From: Pachyseris speciosa
Taxonomy: Eukaryota > Cnidaria > Anthozoa > Scleractinia > Pachyseridae
DNA: 64,000 nucleotides
Assembly: GCA_016490735.1 (NCBI GenBank)
Contig: JAEMWC010001387.1
Location: 51,001-115,000, forward strand
Direction: 5' to 3'
Positions 13,101-23,100 of the stretch are shown here, piece by piece. The position numbers and the translations under genes were made by a program. The notes below the pieces were generated by a model that saw only the letters and a program-made list of their open reading frames with translations, was not told the origin of the DNA and did no database searches. The first letter of the stretch is position 1. Each line of letters opens with the position of its first letter.

Positions 13101-16100
13101 GATATTGTACGTTCGGTGCAAACTGAAAGAATTTCAATTACATAGGGACTCTTCTCATTTCCTACGAAAATAATTACGGTTTATACTAATTTGCGTATCT
13201 TAGATCTTGGGATAAAGGCAATTAATATTTTTTTAGCAAAACTTAAAGTTTTGGAATTGCTAACACTTACCCAAGGATTAAAGCCACTAAAACTTCGCCT
13301 AGAAGAATCCCTGAACGGGTGCAAATCAGATTTGTTCCTTCCGTGACTTTCACATTTTATTTTGAACGGCGCATTATAATACCTACCGCTAACAAGAACG
13401 AGAGGAGTGGATAATTCGAACCTTATGTCAATATTTTGTCTTCATATTAAGGAACTGCGATCGTTTGCTAATGGACAGTATCTTTGCTAATTGACATTTT
13501 CTTCTCAAAGTAAAATACTTTTCCTGAAGAAACAAAAAAAAAAAAACACACACACACACACAAACAACAACAACTATGAGCAAAAACTGGTTTGATTTGA
13601 AGCTTTGAACACAACAGTCAAAGTCGTTTAGGTTTGACAGTAAATCTTTCGAGATAAACTTTCGATCAATGACACCATCGAGAAATCTTACTTTCTTTTC
13701 ATTACGAAGCCTTGAAATATTAATAACAACGCCGGGATGCGAAATGATTGTACAATTCATGGAAGCTTTATTGTAATGAATTTAAATCCTAGTTCACATG
13801 TGTTGAAAGGAACAACTTAAATTCTTAAATGCCTTTTTTTCTGAAAAGAGTGGTCGCAAGCATAAAACATATTTGCATGACGGTGAAATGGAAAGGTGAA
13901 AAAGTGTCTTAAACACAAAGTAACATAACACTTCAAATTCTTACAATCTTTTAAAATGTCATGAGGTTTAATTTTATTCCTCATTAATAGAACATACGGC
14001 TTGCCAATTGGATTTGCAAGTTGTATTTTACTACTTCAAAAATTTCAAATCTGCCCACGAGGAAGTGGACTGAATTAAACTGATGTTTCGATTTGTTCAA
14101 ATTCATTAGCGTTTGCAAACAAGCACCTGCCGAACACAAAAAATAATAAATATTAAAAATTCAAAACGGTTGCTTGTTGTGTGTTCCTTAAAATCCAATT
14201 TGACGCACTTAGTTGCAAATTTAACAACTTCTGCCTTTTAAACTCGTTAATTACTGAACGAATTTTAAATAAAGAATTAGTAAAAAAAGATTACTTCGAA
14301 TCTGTTAGCTTCGTTTTGGCAAATTGTTTCGTTCATTAATTGCGAAATATTAACAGTTTTTTTGGACAAACATGATGAGCCGTCTGCCAACTTGGTTTAA
14401 ATAATCTTCTGTTAGTAAATGAATCATTCACTCGAAAGAACATTTCTATATCTAAGTGTCATCTATTTGCATTGCTTCGCCGGAAAAACGACTTTTTTCA
14501 GTAATCAGTTAATGAGAGACTTTTCATCATTCTAAAATTACAGATGAATTTCAGCCATTGTGAATTTAAAAAGGCTATGAACCGGCGTCGTTTAGTTTCT
14601 GTAACGATCTTCCTTATTTTCCAAATTGTCCTCTAAAAATTCATTTGAAAATGACAAATGCATAGATTCTTAGTCGATTTGACTTCGTTTTATCAATTTC
14701 TCGTTTGCATCTCGTCACATTATTAAAACATGACTTCTAGTAATTTCTAAAGCTATCCATGTTTGGCTTTACATTTATTGACTGCGAATCTCTTTCATAC
14801 GGTGTAGTTTCACTGTTTTTACCACACAAACGAGACTTTATCAAAAACCTTTTTGAGGTGAAATCACATCAAACTTCAATCACAGACTCGTTTAGAACTA
14901 CGTACAATACTTCGAAAAAATTCCTTTTATTCACAAACAGCAGGGAGTTTTTAATCACATCTGGAAAGAAAAAGTTCTTTTACGCAAATCCAGAAAGGCA
15001 AACATTGGACAATGTTGTCAAACAGCGAAATACGATAATAAATACACCTTGTTTGCTAGCATCACTGTAAAATTTCGTTGTCACACTGACTGAAAAACGT
15101 ATTTTTGGTCTGTTTTAGAAGCTATAAAACTTGATTTAAAGGAAACTTAAATTTCCAGGTGTTGCTCATCTTCCATAACAGCCATAACCAACAGTATTTT
15201 ACCGGCTTTAATCTTCGTGATTATACCATAAAAAAGCTATCAACAATACACCACCGCAACTCTACTTAGGGCCATATTTTTGTCACAAAGGAAGAAACAT
15301 TTCATTTGCTTAACTTAAACTTGGGGGATTAACGGTATCAAAGTTCGCGATTCTCGCGGTTCATGAAAAATTCAGAAGTCGATCCAAACTACTCGTCGTC
15401 ATGAATGCACGATTAATCTTCCAGTGACGGAAAACTTTGATGCGCTTTCGATAACTTTTACGGAACTACGATCAATAGGTTTCCTGGCTTCACGCTGGTA
15501 CAATACATTTTAACAACGTGACACGATAAAAATATCATTAATTAGTAAAACGAAAATGAGATCCGAAGCTTCCAGACTTGATGAAGCCAAAACTTCGGCC
15601 TCCAAAGGGCAACTTCTGCGCTCAATCAATATATCTGACCAATTACAAACAAGACACTTTGCACCGTAAATGGGTTCTTTGATCAATAGAAAAAAGCAAG
15701 ATAGTCTTTGTATTGCAGTTCGCACGTACACAAGGCGATGTCTGCCTCTCAAATAGCCTAAAATCCTAACATGGCCTTTAAAGGTCACTAAAGAGCGAAG
15801 GTTTAATTTGTCTACTGTCCTATGTTGAACTGTAACGCTATACACCGAATAAATATTTCCCGTGAAAGCATCTCTAATGCCTATCATAACACAAGATGCA
15901 GCACAGGAAGCTGACTTCAGATAGAAGATCCGAGCGATGAAAGATTTTCCCAGATCGATACATGTATTTCAGCAAAGCGATATGATACGAACTGACTTCA
16001 AACTTTAGTGCTGGCTCCGTGCTCTAGTATTCCACGAAAGAGTATCCAACCTTGTCAACAAAACAGGCTAATATTGATCTTGTAAATTTACTTCGCTCGG

Positions 16101-19100
16101 GCTATCGCGTTTTGTTCAACAACGCAACGAGCCAATACCTGTGAATTTCAAGCCCATTAAACTCGGAATGTTTCGAATTCTTTCACAGACAAGAGTACTG
16201 ATATGTTACGAGATTCTATGAAATCTAAGAAAGTGTACTTGTGATGTTGTTGAAAAATAACAGGCTTTTTTACTTTTTGGATAAAAAGTATGGAGGAAAT
16301 ATTAAACGGATTCTACGACCGCGATTAAGTCCTTTAATCAGCCGTTTTTGACCCTAAATGTAGGAAAGTTCAAAAATATAAAAGGGATTTTTTTAGATTT
16401 ATTTCCGTGCTTTCGAATCTCAGATTTTCAAGTACATTCATGTTTTGCCTCGAAGGCACCATTAAGCCGGGCCTTTAAGAGACGAAATAGAACAGATTTG
16501 GACAGAATGAATTAAATATCGCTTTTGGTTCCCTATGACACAATCAACACAAACTGCTGTCTCGCCTTTGGCTGAAAAGCAGTTTATCTGCTCTTTTGTT
16601 ATCTATCCCCAGCTAATATCCAGAAACCCAAAATATACTTTTTATATTGTTCATACGACAGATCAATTTCCGATAAACCCCTTTTGTTGAACACAGCAAG
16701 AGCTCAGAGTACCCACAAATCATACATCCTGGTTTAGGCAATTTATTTCGGCTCTGCGTGCAGGTGGGCAAAGATGGACGGACAAAAAATAAATTGGTCT
16801 GTGTCGTTTTATCTTAGACAGCTCTCGAGATTCTCGCGTGACAAACCATGCGCTTCCAACTGTGGCAAATAGATTGACATTTCACATGAGGTCTGGCTAG
16901 CGAAGTTATCATTTTCCTCCCGACTGCGGTAAATAAACCACACCAAACAAATGTGCGCAGAAATCGCTGGCAAAAACGCCTGTGAATTGTAGATTTCGCC
17001 ATGTGGTGCGGACTATTCAACAGCCAGACGAAAACAGCAAGCAAAAAACAAACATGACAGTACTTAAAAGAAAAGGTTTCAATATTCAATTCAATTCGCC
17101 ATGGGATGTTGATCTTGGTTTGAGCAATTAAAGTGTCGTGAATTTTCTGTTGCCCGTTTGCTCTCGAAAAACCTTTCAGCGGGAAAACCCAGTTTGTTAG
17201 AGGTAACGTGGAATGAAGAAAGGCGAAGTTAAAAAGCCAAATTTGCTTACAAGAGGTAATCAAGTCGCTAAAGTGCCTCTCTTTTAGCGACGGAAGCGTA
17301 TGGTTAGTCAGTTAGTTCATTAATCCCAAGATGACAGTCGGAACTTGGAAAATATTTAATACGCTGAGCCAAATTACGATCAATTCTCAGTAAATAAATC
17401 CTTTTAGAAACTACTTCGGCACCAGTGTTGAGTCTCACAAAAGAACAACACACATATGAACTGAGTTATAAAGTTGGTTAGCGAGACAAAGGGCGGATAT
17501 AATATCGCGAGCGACGAACTAAAAATCAACACAATGAGAATCATACAACTTCTGAAAGCGATCTTGGCACATTTTAACACGCGCGCGCGACAAAAGGTTT
17601 CCTTTCAAAGGAGGCGGGCAGAAGAGACCTACCTTTAATATTTTGTCTTGAACTCTGAGGCCGTCTTCTTTCGACGCTGGCCCGCCGTCTGCAACCTTGG
17701 AAACCACAATTCCACCGCCAGATGAATTGTTTCCGACCTGATAATGAAAATAAAGGGAAGGTATAGAGTTCGATACAAAACAAAGACTTTCAGTAATCGA
17801 TCGCGCACTGAGAATGCGGGGGACAAGGAATCCAAGGTTTCCGCGCGTTGAAAGAGAAACGCGACCAAACGCGCGCGGGGGTAGAACAACGCTGTCAAAG
17901 TATTGAAATTTTAAACACACAGAAGTGCACTTATTTATTTCACAACACAGGTATCCAGCGGCGTTTATGAGTACATTCTTTCAAAGCCAATTGAAAACAA
18001 AACAAAGACAGGTTCGATTTGAAAAGGATTCAACTCGTCTTTCGCCAGCACGTTAGCAGGATTGTACCGCTCTGCGCTAAACGCGATAACGAAATTATGA
18101 GAGTTTGATAAGATTTTAGTTAGGCGCTAATCTTTTTATGAATCTCGCACAACATGCCTGAACAAGGGACGCTCCTCGCGAGAGAATACATTTCCAGACG
18201 ACTTGTGAAGAAAATAAAACAGTGGACGAAAAGAAAGAGGACAAGTGGTCTCCTCGATTTTAATGATTGTTCGGTGCCGCATACCACGCGAAGATTAGAT
18301 TTAATTGCGCGACGCGAACGGATTCTCAAACATGTGACAGTTCAGAGAATTAGAACGCGTCTTGAGCGACCAGGAGATTTTAAAGTTTTATACCTCTGTC
18401 CCTCCCATGATATTAAATCCAAGAGAACCGTCGACTCGCGCTAGTGTAACCACAACTTCAATCTCTTCGGCGGCCTGCAACAACAAAGCAGATCTGAGAG
18501 TCAGCCGACCAGTGGCTATAATCAAAAGCACACAGAAATCGAATATATTCGCTCGTGTCTGTTTACCTACAACTTAATAAAGTGTCGCTCACCTTGGCAA
18601 GAAAAACAGTCGGGTGTCAGAATAATGGCCAAATGCGAACGAAACATCTTTCACAGTCCACAGCGCAAGCTATTGTTCGAGTAAATAGACCGCTACTTCT
18701 CAAAATCGGGTCAGATCTTGACATTCTTGGATTAAAACTCGCGTAAAAATAGCTCTCTAAAATGCTAAGTAGAGTGGCGTTTGTTGTTGGCTTCGGTGAT
18801 CATGGCCTGAGGGGGCCGGAGTGAGATTCAGAAACCGAACGTAGCTCCTACCGAGTTGCCTAATTGATCAAAACGATACTGGCATTGATCTCGCCGGCTC
18901 ACTACACCTTCAAAACACACAACCCATTCTGCGGTTTGCTGCCCAAATCAAACATATCGCTGGGTCTATATGCGCGCTCATTTGGAAAGGATAAATCACC
19001 TAAACAGTGCACTACACATCATAAATCACGTACCTGCCCGTCCATTTGCTTCTGAATAGAAAAACCAACTTGCGAGCGGTATTCTTTTAATTGCCTTTCA

Positions 19101-19729
19101 AAATTTAGCACTTGGATCTGGTAGCTGTGTAGTTCATTCTCCAGGTTTAAAATTCGGTCCTGAAATGTTTCTTCTCTCTTGGCTATTCGCTCGCAGGCCA
19201 ACTCTTTTTCTTGCTCCGCCCGCGTCAATTTCATCTGGAGCGAAGCGACCTGCGTTTGAAGAGCCTTAATGCAGTGATGTGTGGACGAGTCTTGATACAG
19301 CAAAGGTAGCCCACAGCCATTTTCGCACACAACCACTCGCGCGAATTCGCGAGTTTCCGGGGAGTTCGTTTTGCGTTCCATAATTCTAAGTCCGGAAGTG
19401 TTTTCCTTCACGTACTGGCATTTTAAGAGATGCGAGGGAATATTCTCTACCTTTAAAATGGCCGAGCATCCCCGACGAAAATTCTCGCAGCGGATATTTT
19501 GTTTAGCAATAAGGCTACTCAACGGCAGTATCTTCTTCAGATCGTCAACAGAAATCTGTTCGCATGTCAAGGGACAGTAGCCGCTCTCTGCTGTCCACTG
19601 AACGATGCACTGGGCACAAAACACATGCCCACAAGGGGTAGCCAGGGGCTCCTCTAAGACGCCAAAACATATCCCGCATTTCAAATCGTCGTCCACGGGT
19701 TCCAAAAATCTCTCCACGTCAAATCCCAT
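4052..19729 (-). CDS. PDZRN3: PDZRN3/4-type RING-PDZ E3 ubiquitin ligase (5' half of gene; six exons, continues past left edge)
   Basis: Predicted membrane-associated E3 ubiquitin ligase. Exons 19729-19034, 18474-18394, 17737-17633, 8810-8265, 6591-6505 and 4114-4052 all join in phase 0 with GT-AG introns and give 526 residues. Order of parts: C3HC4 RING (C18 to C56), TRAF/Sina-type zinc finger (about residues 81-104), coiled coil (about 150-230), PDZ1 spread over four exons with the LGFN ligand loop, a linker with a TGTQTD motif, and the first half of PDZ2 with loop LGLTF. The N-terminus starting MGFD, followed by DLKC and PCGHVFC, closely follows vertebrate PDZRN3/PDZRN4. Vertebrate PDZRN3 is about 1,060 residues, so roughly half is missing, including the rest of PDZ2 and the C-terminal region. 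Known family roles are MuSK turnover at synapses and Dishevelled/Wnt-PCP signalling. I cannot tell PDZRN3 from PDZRN4; a cnidarian gene may predate that split. Confidence 0.93.
5798..6175. mobile_element. Pogo/Tigger-like MITE interrupted by a second MITE
   Basis: Ends CAATGGAATCCCG and GGGATTCCACTC, flanked by TA (5796-5797 and 6176-6177). The interior has CGGGCACCCGC-type repeats. A second element (5956-6158) has inserted into it. Confidence 0.72.
5956..6158. mobile_element. TTAA-flanked (piggyBac-type) MITE nested in the pogo-like element
   Basis: About 203 bp with inverted ends CCCTTTTACTCCCA and TGGGAGTGAAAGGG, flanked by TTAA at 5952-5955 and 6159-6162. Removing it and one TTAA rejoins the host element. 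Confidence 0.75.
6505..6591 (-). CDS. PDZRN3: PDZRN exon 5: start of PDZ2
   Basis: 87 nt, 29 codons, acceptor TTTCCAG and donor GTAAGC. Encodes EITLWIANSDLGLTFCC and then STVHVCE, that is the first strand, the ligand loop LGLT and the second strand of PDZ2. Confidence 0.9.
7381..8131 (+). mobile_element. PIF/Harbinger-like element with a transposase N-terminal fragment
   Basis: Inverted ends TAGTAGTGGTTACAC and, inverted, TAGTCGTGGTTATAC bound about 750 bp. A second inner pair, GCGGTTACACA, recurs at about 7466 and 8050. Inside is an open frame at 7550-7849. I cannot align a clean 3-bp target duplication, so the exact ends are approximate. Confidence 0.6.
7550..7849 (+). pseudogene. Harbinger transposase (HARBI1-like) N-terminal fragment
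   Basis: 99 codons ending in TGA. The Arg-rich segment ends RRAWVFPRPQNWFQELLNN, typical of the N-terminus of cnidarian Harbinger nucleases (RxxWVxPRPxxWF). The catalytic DDE part is missing, so this is a remnant. It sits in a PDZRN intron, on the opposite strand. Confidence 0.6.
8265..8810 (-). CDS. PDZRN3: PDZRN exon 4: end of PDZ1 and linker
   Basis: 546 nt, 182 codons, acceptor CTCAG at 8811-8815 and donor GTGTGT at 8264. It opens with VNGTDLSEASHATAVEAIKS, the last helix and strand of PDZ1, completing the domain across an 8,822-bp intron. The linker carries TGTQTD at the same place as in vertebrate PDZRN3, then a Ser/Glu/Asp-rich stretch ending in an acidic, Tyr-rich segment (FDPEFDYEYE) just before PDZ2. 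Confidence 0.94.
9697..9954 (-). pseudogene. hAT transposase dimerisation-domain fragment (ZMYM1-like)
   Basis: Encodes LLVIACTLPITSAEAVWSFS followed by SRSTEERFPDLAVIAVHYSD, the well-known hAT C-terminal pattern (LPVTSAEAERSFS...RSTM..ERL..L). The usual ER after AEA is replaced by VW. Upstream sequence to about 10110 continues with frame breaks, so it is dead. Confidence 0.75.
10232..10522. mobile_element. Mutator-like (MULE) MITE, nested in the hAT element
   Basis: About 291 bp with long inverted ends (TAGCCTCCTTTGCAGCC and its inverse, about 70 bp of pairing). Exact 9-bp duplication GGTGATTAA at 10223-10231 and 10523-10531. Same family as 56747-57059, 58133-58452 and 59801-59917. Confidence 0.85.
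10808..17632. other. PDZRN intron: no gene recognised
   Basis: AT-rich intron DNA. Holds an A-run followed by a short CA repeat near 13535-13562 and G/C-homopolymer runs near 11113-11135. Open frames up to 149 codons (16814-17263, minus) have no family features. I see nothing else I can name. Confidence 0.5.
17633..17737 (-). CDS. PDZRN3: PDZRN exon 3: middle of PDZ1
   Basis: 105 nt, 35 codons, acceptor TTATCAG and donor GTAGGT. Encodes GIVVSKVADGGPA and then DGLRVQDKILK, the classical PDZ core that precedes the VNG turn. Phase 0 at both ends. Confidence 0.94.
18394..18474 (-). CDS. PDZRN3: PDZRN exon 2: start of PDZ1
   Basis: 81 nt, 27 codons, acceptor TTGCAG at 18475 and donor GTATAA at 18393. 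It encodes the first beta strand (EIEVVVTLAR) and the carboxylate-binding loop LGFN of PDZ1. Too short to appear as an open frame; found by matching phase and PDZ pattern. Confidence 0.92.
19034..19729 (-). CDS. PDZRN3: PDZRN exon 1: RING, zinc finger, coiled coil
   Basis: Start ATG at 19729. 232 codons, then donor GTACGT at 19033. RING ligands are C18, C21, C33, H35, C38, C41, C52 and C56; the CX3C last pair is also seen in vertebrate PDZRN3. A second zinc finger has C81, C88, H100 and C104. Residues from about 150 to the end are rich in Glu, Gln, Lys and Leu and look coiled-coil. Confidence 0.95.
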
Positions 19730-20110
19730 CGTCGTCCCATCGAGCGTAAAAGAAGAAACTGAAATGCCAGATAAAGGATACGTTCATGCCTTTTGAACTT
19801 TGCGACAAAATAGAAGGCGGAGTCAGAAATCGGATCGTGTCTTGTCAATAGCTGTCAAGCACGCTGCTCCAATCTGATTGGCTCGCTACTCATTCAACAC
19901 GTAGTTTTCCGGCGCGCTTCGCCGCTTTCCCTCATATGGCGCGAAATCAAAATAAGGAATGTGACTGAGTCAAAAAGAAAGAACGTCTTGATTTTCGCGA
20001 CTTTTACTCTCGAGCTAGTTTGAAAATCGTGTATTTAGCGACTTTGAAACCGTGCTATAAAACCCACGTGTTCCCTAGAGAATTTGTTGTCTTTAAACAC
20101 CAGTTTGTCT
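19730..20110 (-). promoter_or_regulatory. Probable 5' UTR and promoter region of the PDZRN gene
   Basis: Sequence just upstream of the start codon on the minus strand. A CCAAT box (plus-strand ATTGG near 19877) lies about 150 bp upstream of the ATG, and a CACGTG E-box lies near 20063. No clear TATA box in the right position. Inferred from position only. Confidence 0.35.
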
Positions 20111-23100
20111 TTGTTATGCTGATTAGTTAGTGAGAATGAATTTTTTTATCGTATCTGACAGGTTCATGGCCCTTCTCGAAAAGAAGTAATACTGTTACTA
20201 AAAGGTACGCCGAAGAACGCAAATATTAAGGGATTCAAAAGGCGAACTCGGCGTGGCAAAGTACTATTGTGTATAGGCCATTGTTGTCATTTCTGGCTTA
20301 ACTAAAGTGAGCACTTCGGTTACAGCTGTAGTTTATTGGCTTATCAAGTGATGAGGCCCTGCTGTTTCAAAATATTGACCATTAAGTTTAGCATTTGACG
20401 TGTCGCTGAATCTATTAACTCACTCAGCGATTCTTTCGATGTCCGAACGTAACTTCGCTGGAGTAATAATTGAAAATAACGACGCCGAGAACCGCTGGTC
20501 GGTGAGGCACGTACGCCATATAACGAGCTTGAAAGTTCGCGTTTGTTCTCCTTCTTCAGGACAACTTGTTTTGATTTCGTAGCGAAAAATGCACGGCCAA
20601 ACAAGGATTAACTCGACGAGCGATGGAAAAACACCATTTGGGGGAGACAAAAGTCCTATTTAATGCGAAACATTTCTCAATGGATTAATTTGGCTTGTGT
20701 TTGGTTAATTCTGTCCAATAATCACTTCTTCCACTTCTTTTGCATTCATAAAGAGGTCGCCGACGCAATTAAGCATCCACCGGTCTTTTCAAACCTCGTT
20801 TAGTGGTACTTCAGTGTTCCAATTTATTTTTCTTTACCGTACCAACAGAGAGCAGCCAACGTGGGGCAGGTGAAAAAGGAATTCTCAGTGTAGTCTCTTC
20901 GAAGACGAGTTAAAAATGACTCCAGGACACGTTTCGTAACTCTTAGCAGATCTATGTCGAGTTTTCGTGCTTAAATGTCTTCAACGCGGCATACAGGCAA
21001 TTTCGTTTGATGTTTAGAGAAGGACAATGATTTTTTTTAGGTTGGGACAAAAGACGGGGACGATTGCTTAATCTCAGCATTTGTTTTGGCCAAACGCATC
21101 GTTTGAATAGACCCAATTATCTGTTAAGCTAGTGAAAGAAATCGCAAGCCTTTTTCGCTTCGGGCGCAGGCCAGTATTGGTTCGCTCAGTAAATAAACAA
21201 ATGGTGTATTGAACGAGCGTGTGATAATTTATGGCCGAACGGAAAAATCACTGTTTTGAAGGCGACAATAAATCAACATTTATTGCCTTTCTTTTGATTC
21301 AAAAGGCGAAAAAGAACAAAATTCATGGAGTCTCAAAAGATGGCCCATTACGCTCGCTTGTTGACCAAAACTAATTTTGTGAGCAAAAATAAATGTTTAC
21401 CCAAAGTTTATCATCTTCTTCCTATGGTAAATTTATGCCACTTTATCATAATTAGCCGTGCTTAGCCAGTGTCAAGCGTTAATTTGGCGAGAGCAGGGCT
21501 TAGATGTGCTTAGAATTTCTTTCGAGCGCTTTTCTCGGCAGGGATAAGCCACAAAATTTAAATGAACCTACAATGGAGTTTGAACCAGACTGAACACGCT
21601 CGCAATCCGGAAACAGTGGTTGACAAATCTCTCGGGTTAGAGTTTGTTTTGGAGGAGATCGCGTGGAATCTGCGCGATGTTTGGCATTTTTAACACTAAC
21701 GCTAGCGTGCTTCGTAATATTTTGAAATTATAAACGCCTTAACGTTAATGACAAAAGCTTCTTGTAAAAAGAGAAGAAGAAAACTAGTAGACTGTAATGC
21801 GGTGATTTCAAAGATTTCGCAGCGATATCGGCGATTCTCCCGATGGAAAGGAAATATCGTATTGGGGAAATTTTCTCCACGGAAAATGGCACAGTAATCC
21901 ATTTATAGACGCCAGCCAGTCATGCCGCGAGCTGTACACTTCCTACAGCCTGACCAATCCGCCCTCTTTCAGCGACAAACAGCTAGGAAACGTTTTCAGG
22001 GTGTCTCCGGAAAAATTCAGAAAAATGCCGCGAACGAAGCTTTCGAAAAGCATTAGTCTGATGTTTGCGCAAACAGACGAAACGTTGGTTTCGAAGGTTT
22101 CGAAAAGCATTAGTCTGATGTTTGCGCAAACAGAGGAAACGTTGCTGAATTTACTTTGAAAATATCACGCGATTTGTCCGTGGTTTGTGTTTAGAGAGAC
22201 GAAGTGACACTGTTTGACTTAGGGTATGATTTTTAACGGATGAAAATAGCGAAAACAAACCACGGTGAAGCAATCTTCTTTAAAGAAGACCGGCTTAAAG
22301 AAGCAATGCTGTTGTTGTTGTTGTTGTTGTTTTTTTAATGAAGGAGACAATCATTTTCAATTGTCCTTCACTCCGATAATTTCCTCAGCTAAGTCGAACT
22401 TGTCACCAAGATATTTTGTTATGATTTAAGAATTCAGAATTGAAAAAAAAATAAATATCGCCCACCACTTCCATTAAAAATTTTGTTCGCTACGGAACCT
22501 GCAAAGGAATATCAAACAAAGTTATTGTTTTCCAAACTAATTATTTTTTCCATCTTGTATTTCTTAATTGTGCATCTGGGCAATTAAGCAACACTTCGTT
22601 TTTCGACTCCGAAATTCCCATGTTTTTGATCCGTATTATCCTGAATTGGGCATTGACAAGACGAGTTCGTTCATTGCCCGATGTTTATCTCATTCAGTCA
22701 ACTCTACGTATATTTGTGCACTAACACAAAGCGCGCGTTTATTCGCAGCCAAATCTATTAACCTTTTGCTTCATAAGCCTTCAGTTGGTCGAAGAAATAC
22801 GTGCTCATTTTCATCGAGGCTTCTACCTTTTAAAGCGCGAACAAATCGATCTTCGCGGTTCCAAGGAGAAACGAGTCAGTCTGGTTTTGTAGGGGAGCTC
22901 GGTTAAAAAAAGACAGGCTTTTAATAAAACGATATGTGATGAATACTTTTGAGTCTACTGATAAGAAACCGAGCTGGAAAAAAAAAAGAAAAAACACTTT
23001 CGTTTCTAAAGCGGCAATGATGGGCCATCAACAAGGCAGGATTTAAAAACAAACTGCAAAGTCATCCACCGCAAGTTCACACGTTATTACGGTGCGGAGG

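Noticed and set aside
14759..15070. Plus-strand open frame of 103 codons
   Set aside because: No family resemblance and AT-driven codon content; treated as chance.
15510..15887. Minus-strand open frame of 125 codons
   Set aside because: No domain, no splice support; in PDZRN intron.
16814..17263. Minus-strand open frame of 149 codons in the 8.8-kb PDZRN intron
   Set aside because: Longest unexplained frame, but it has no domain and Cys/His/Phe-rich composition like random sequence; the neighbouring exons splice across it.
20344..20650. Minus-strand open frames just upstream of the PDZRN promoter
   Set aside because: Two overlapping frames, neither recognisable; could be an upstream exon but no in-phase donor to exon 1 could be shown.
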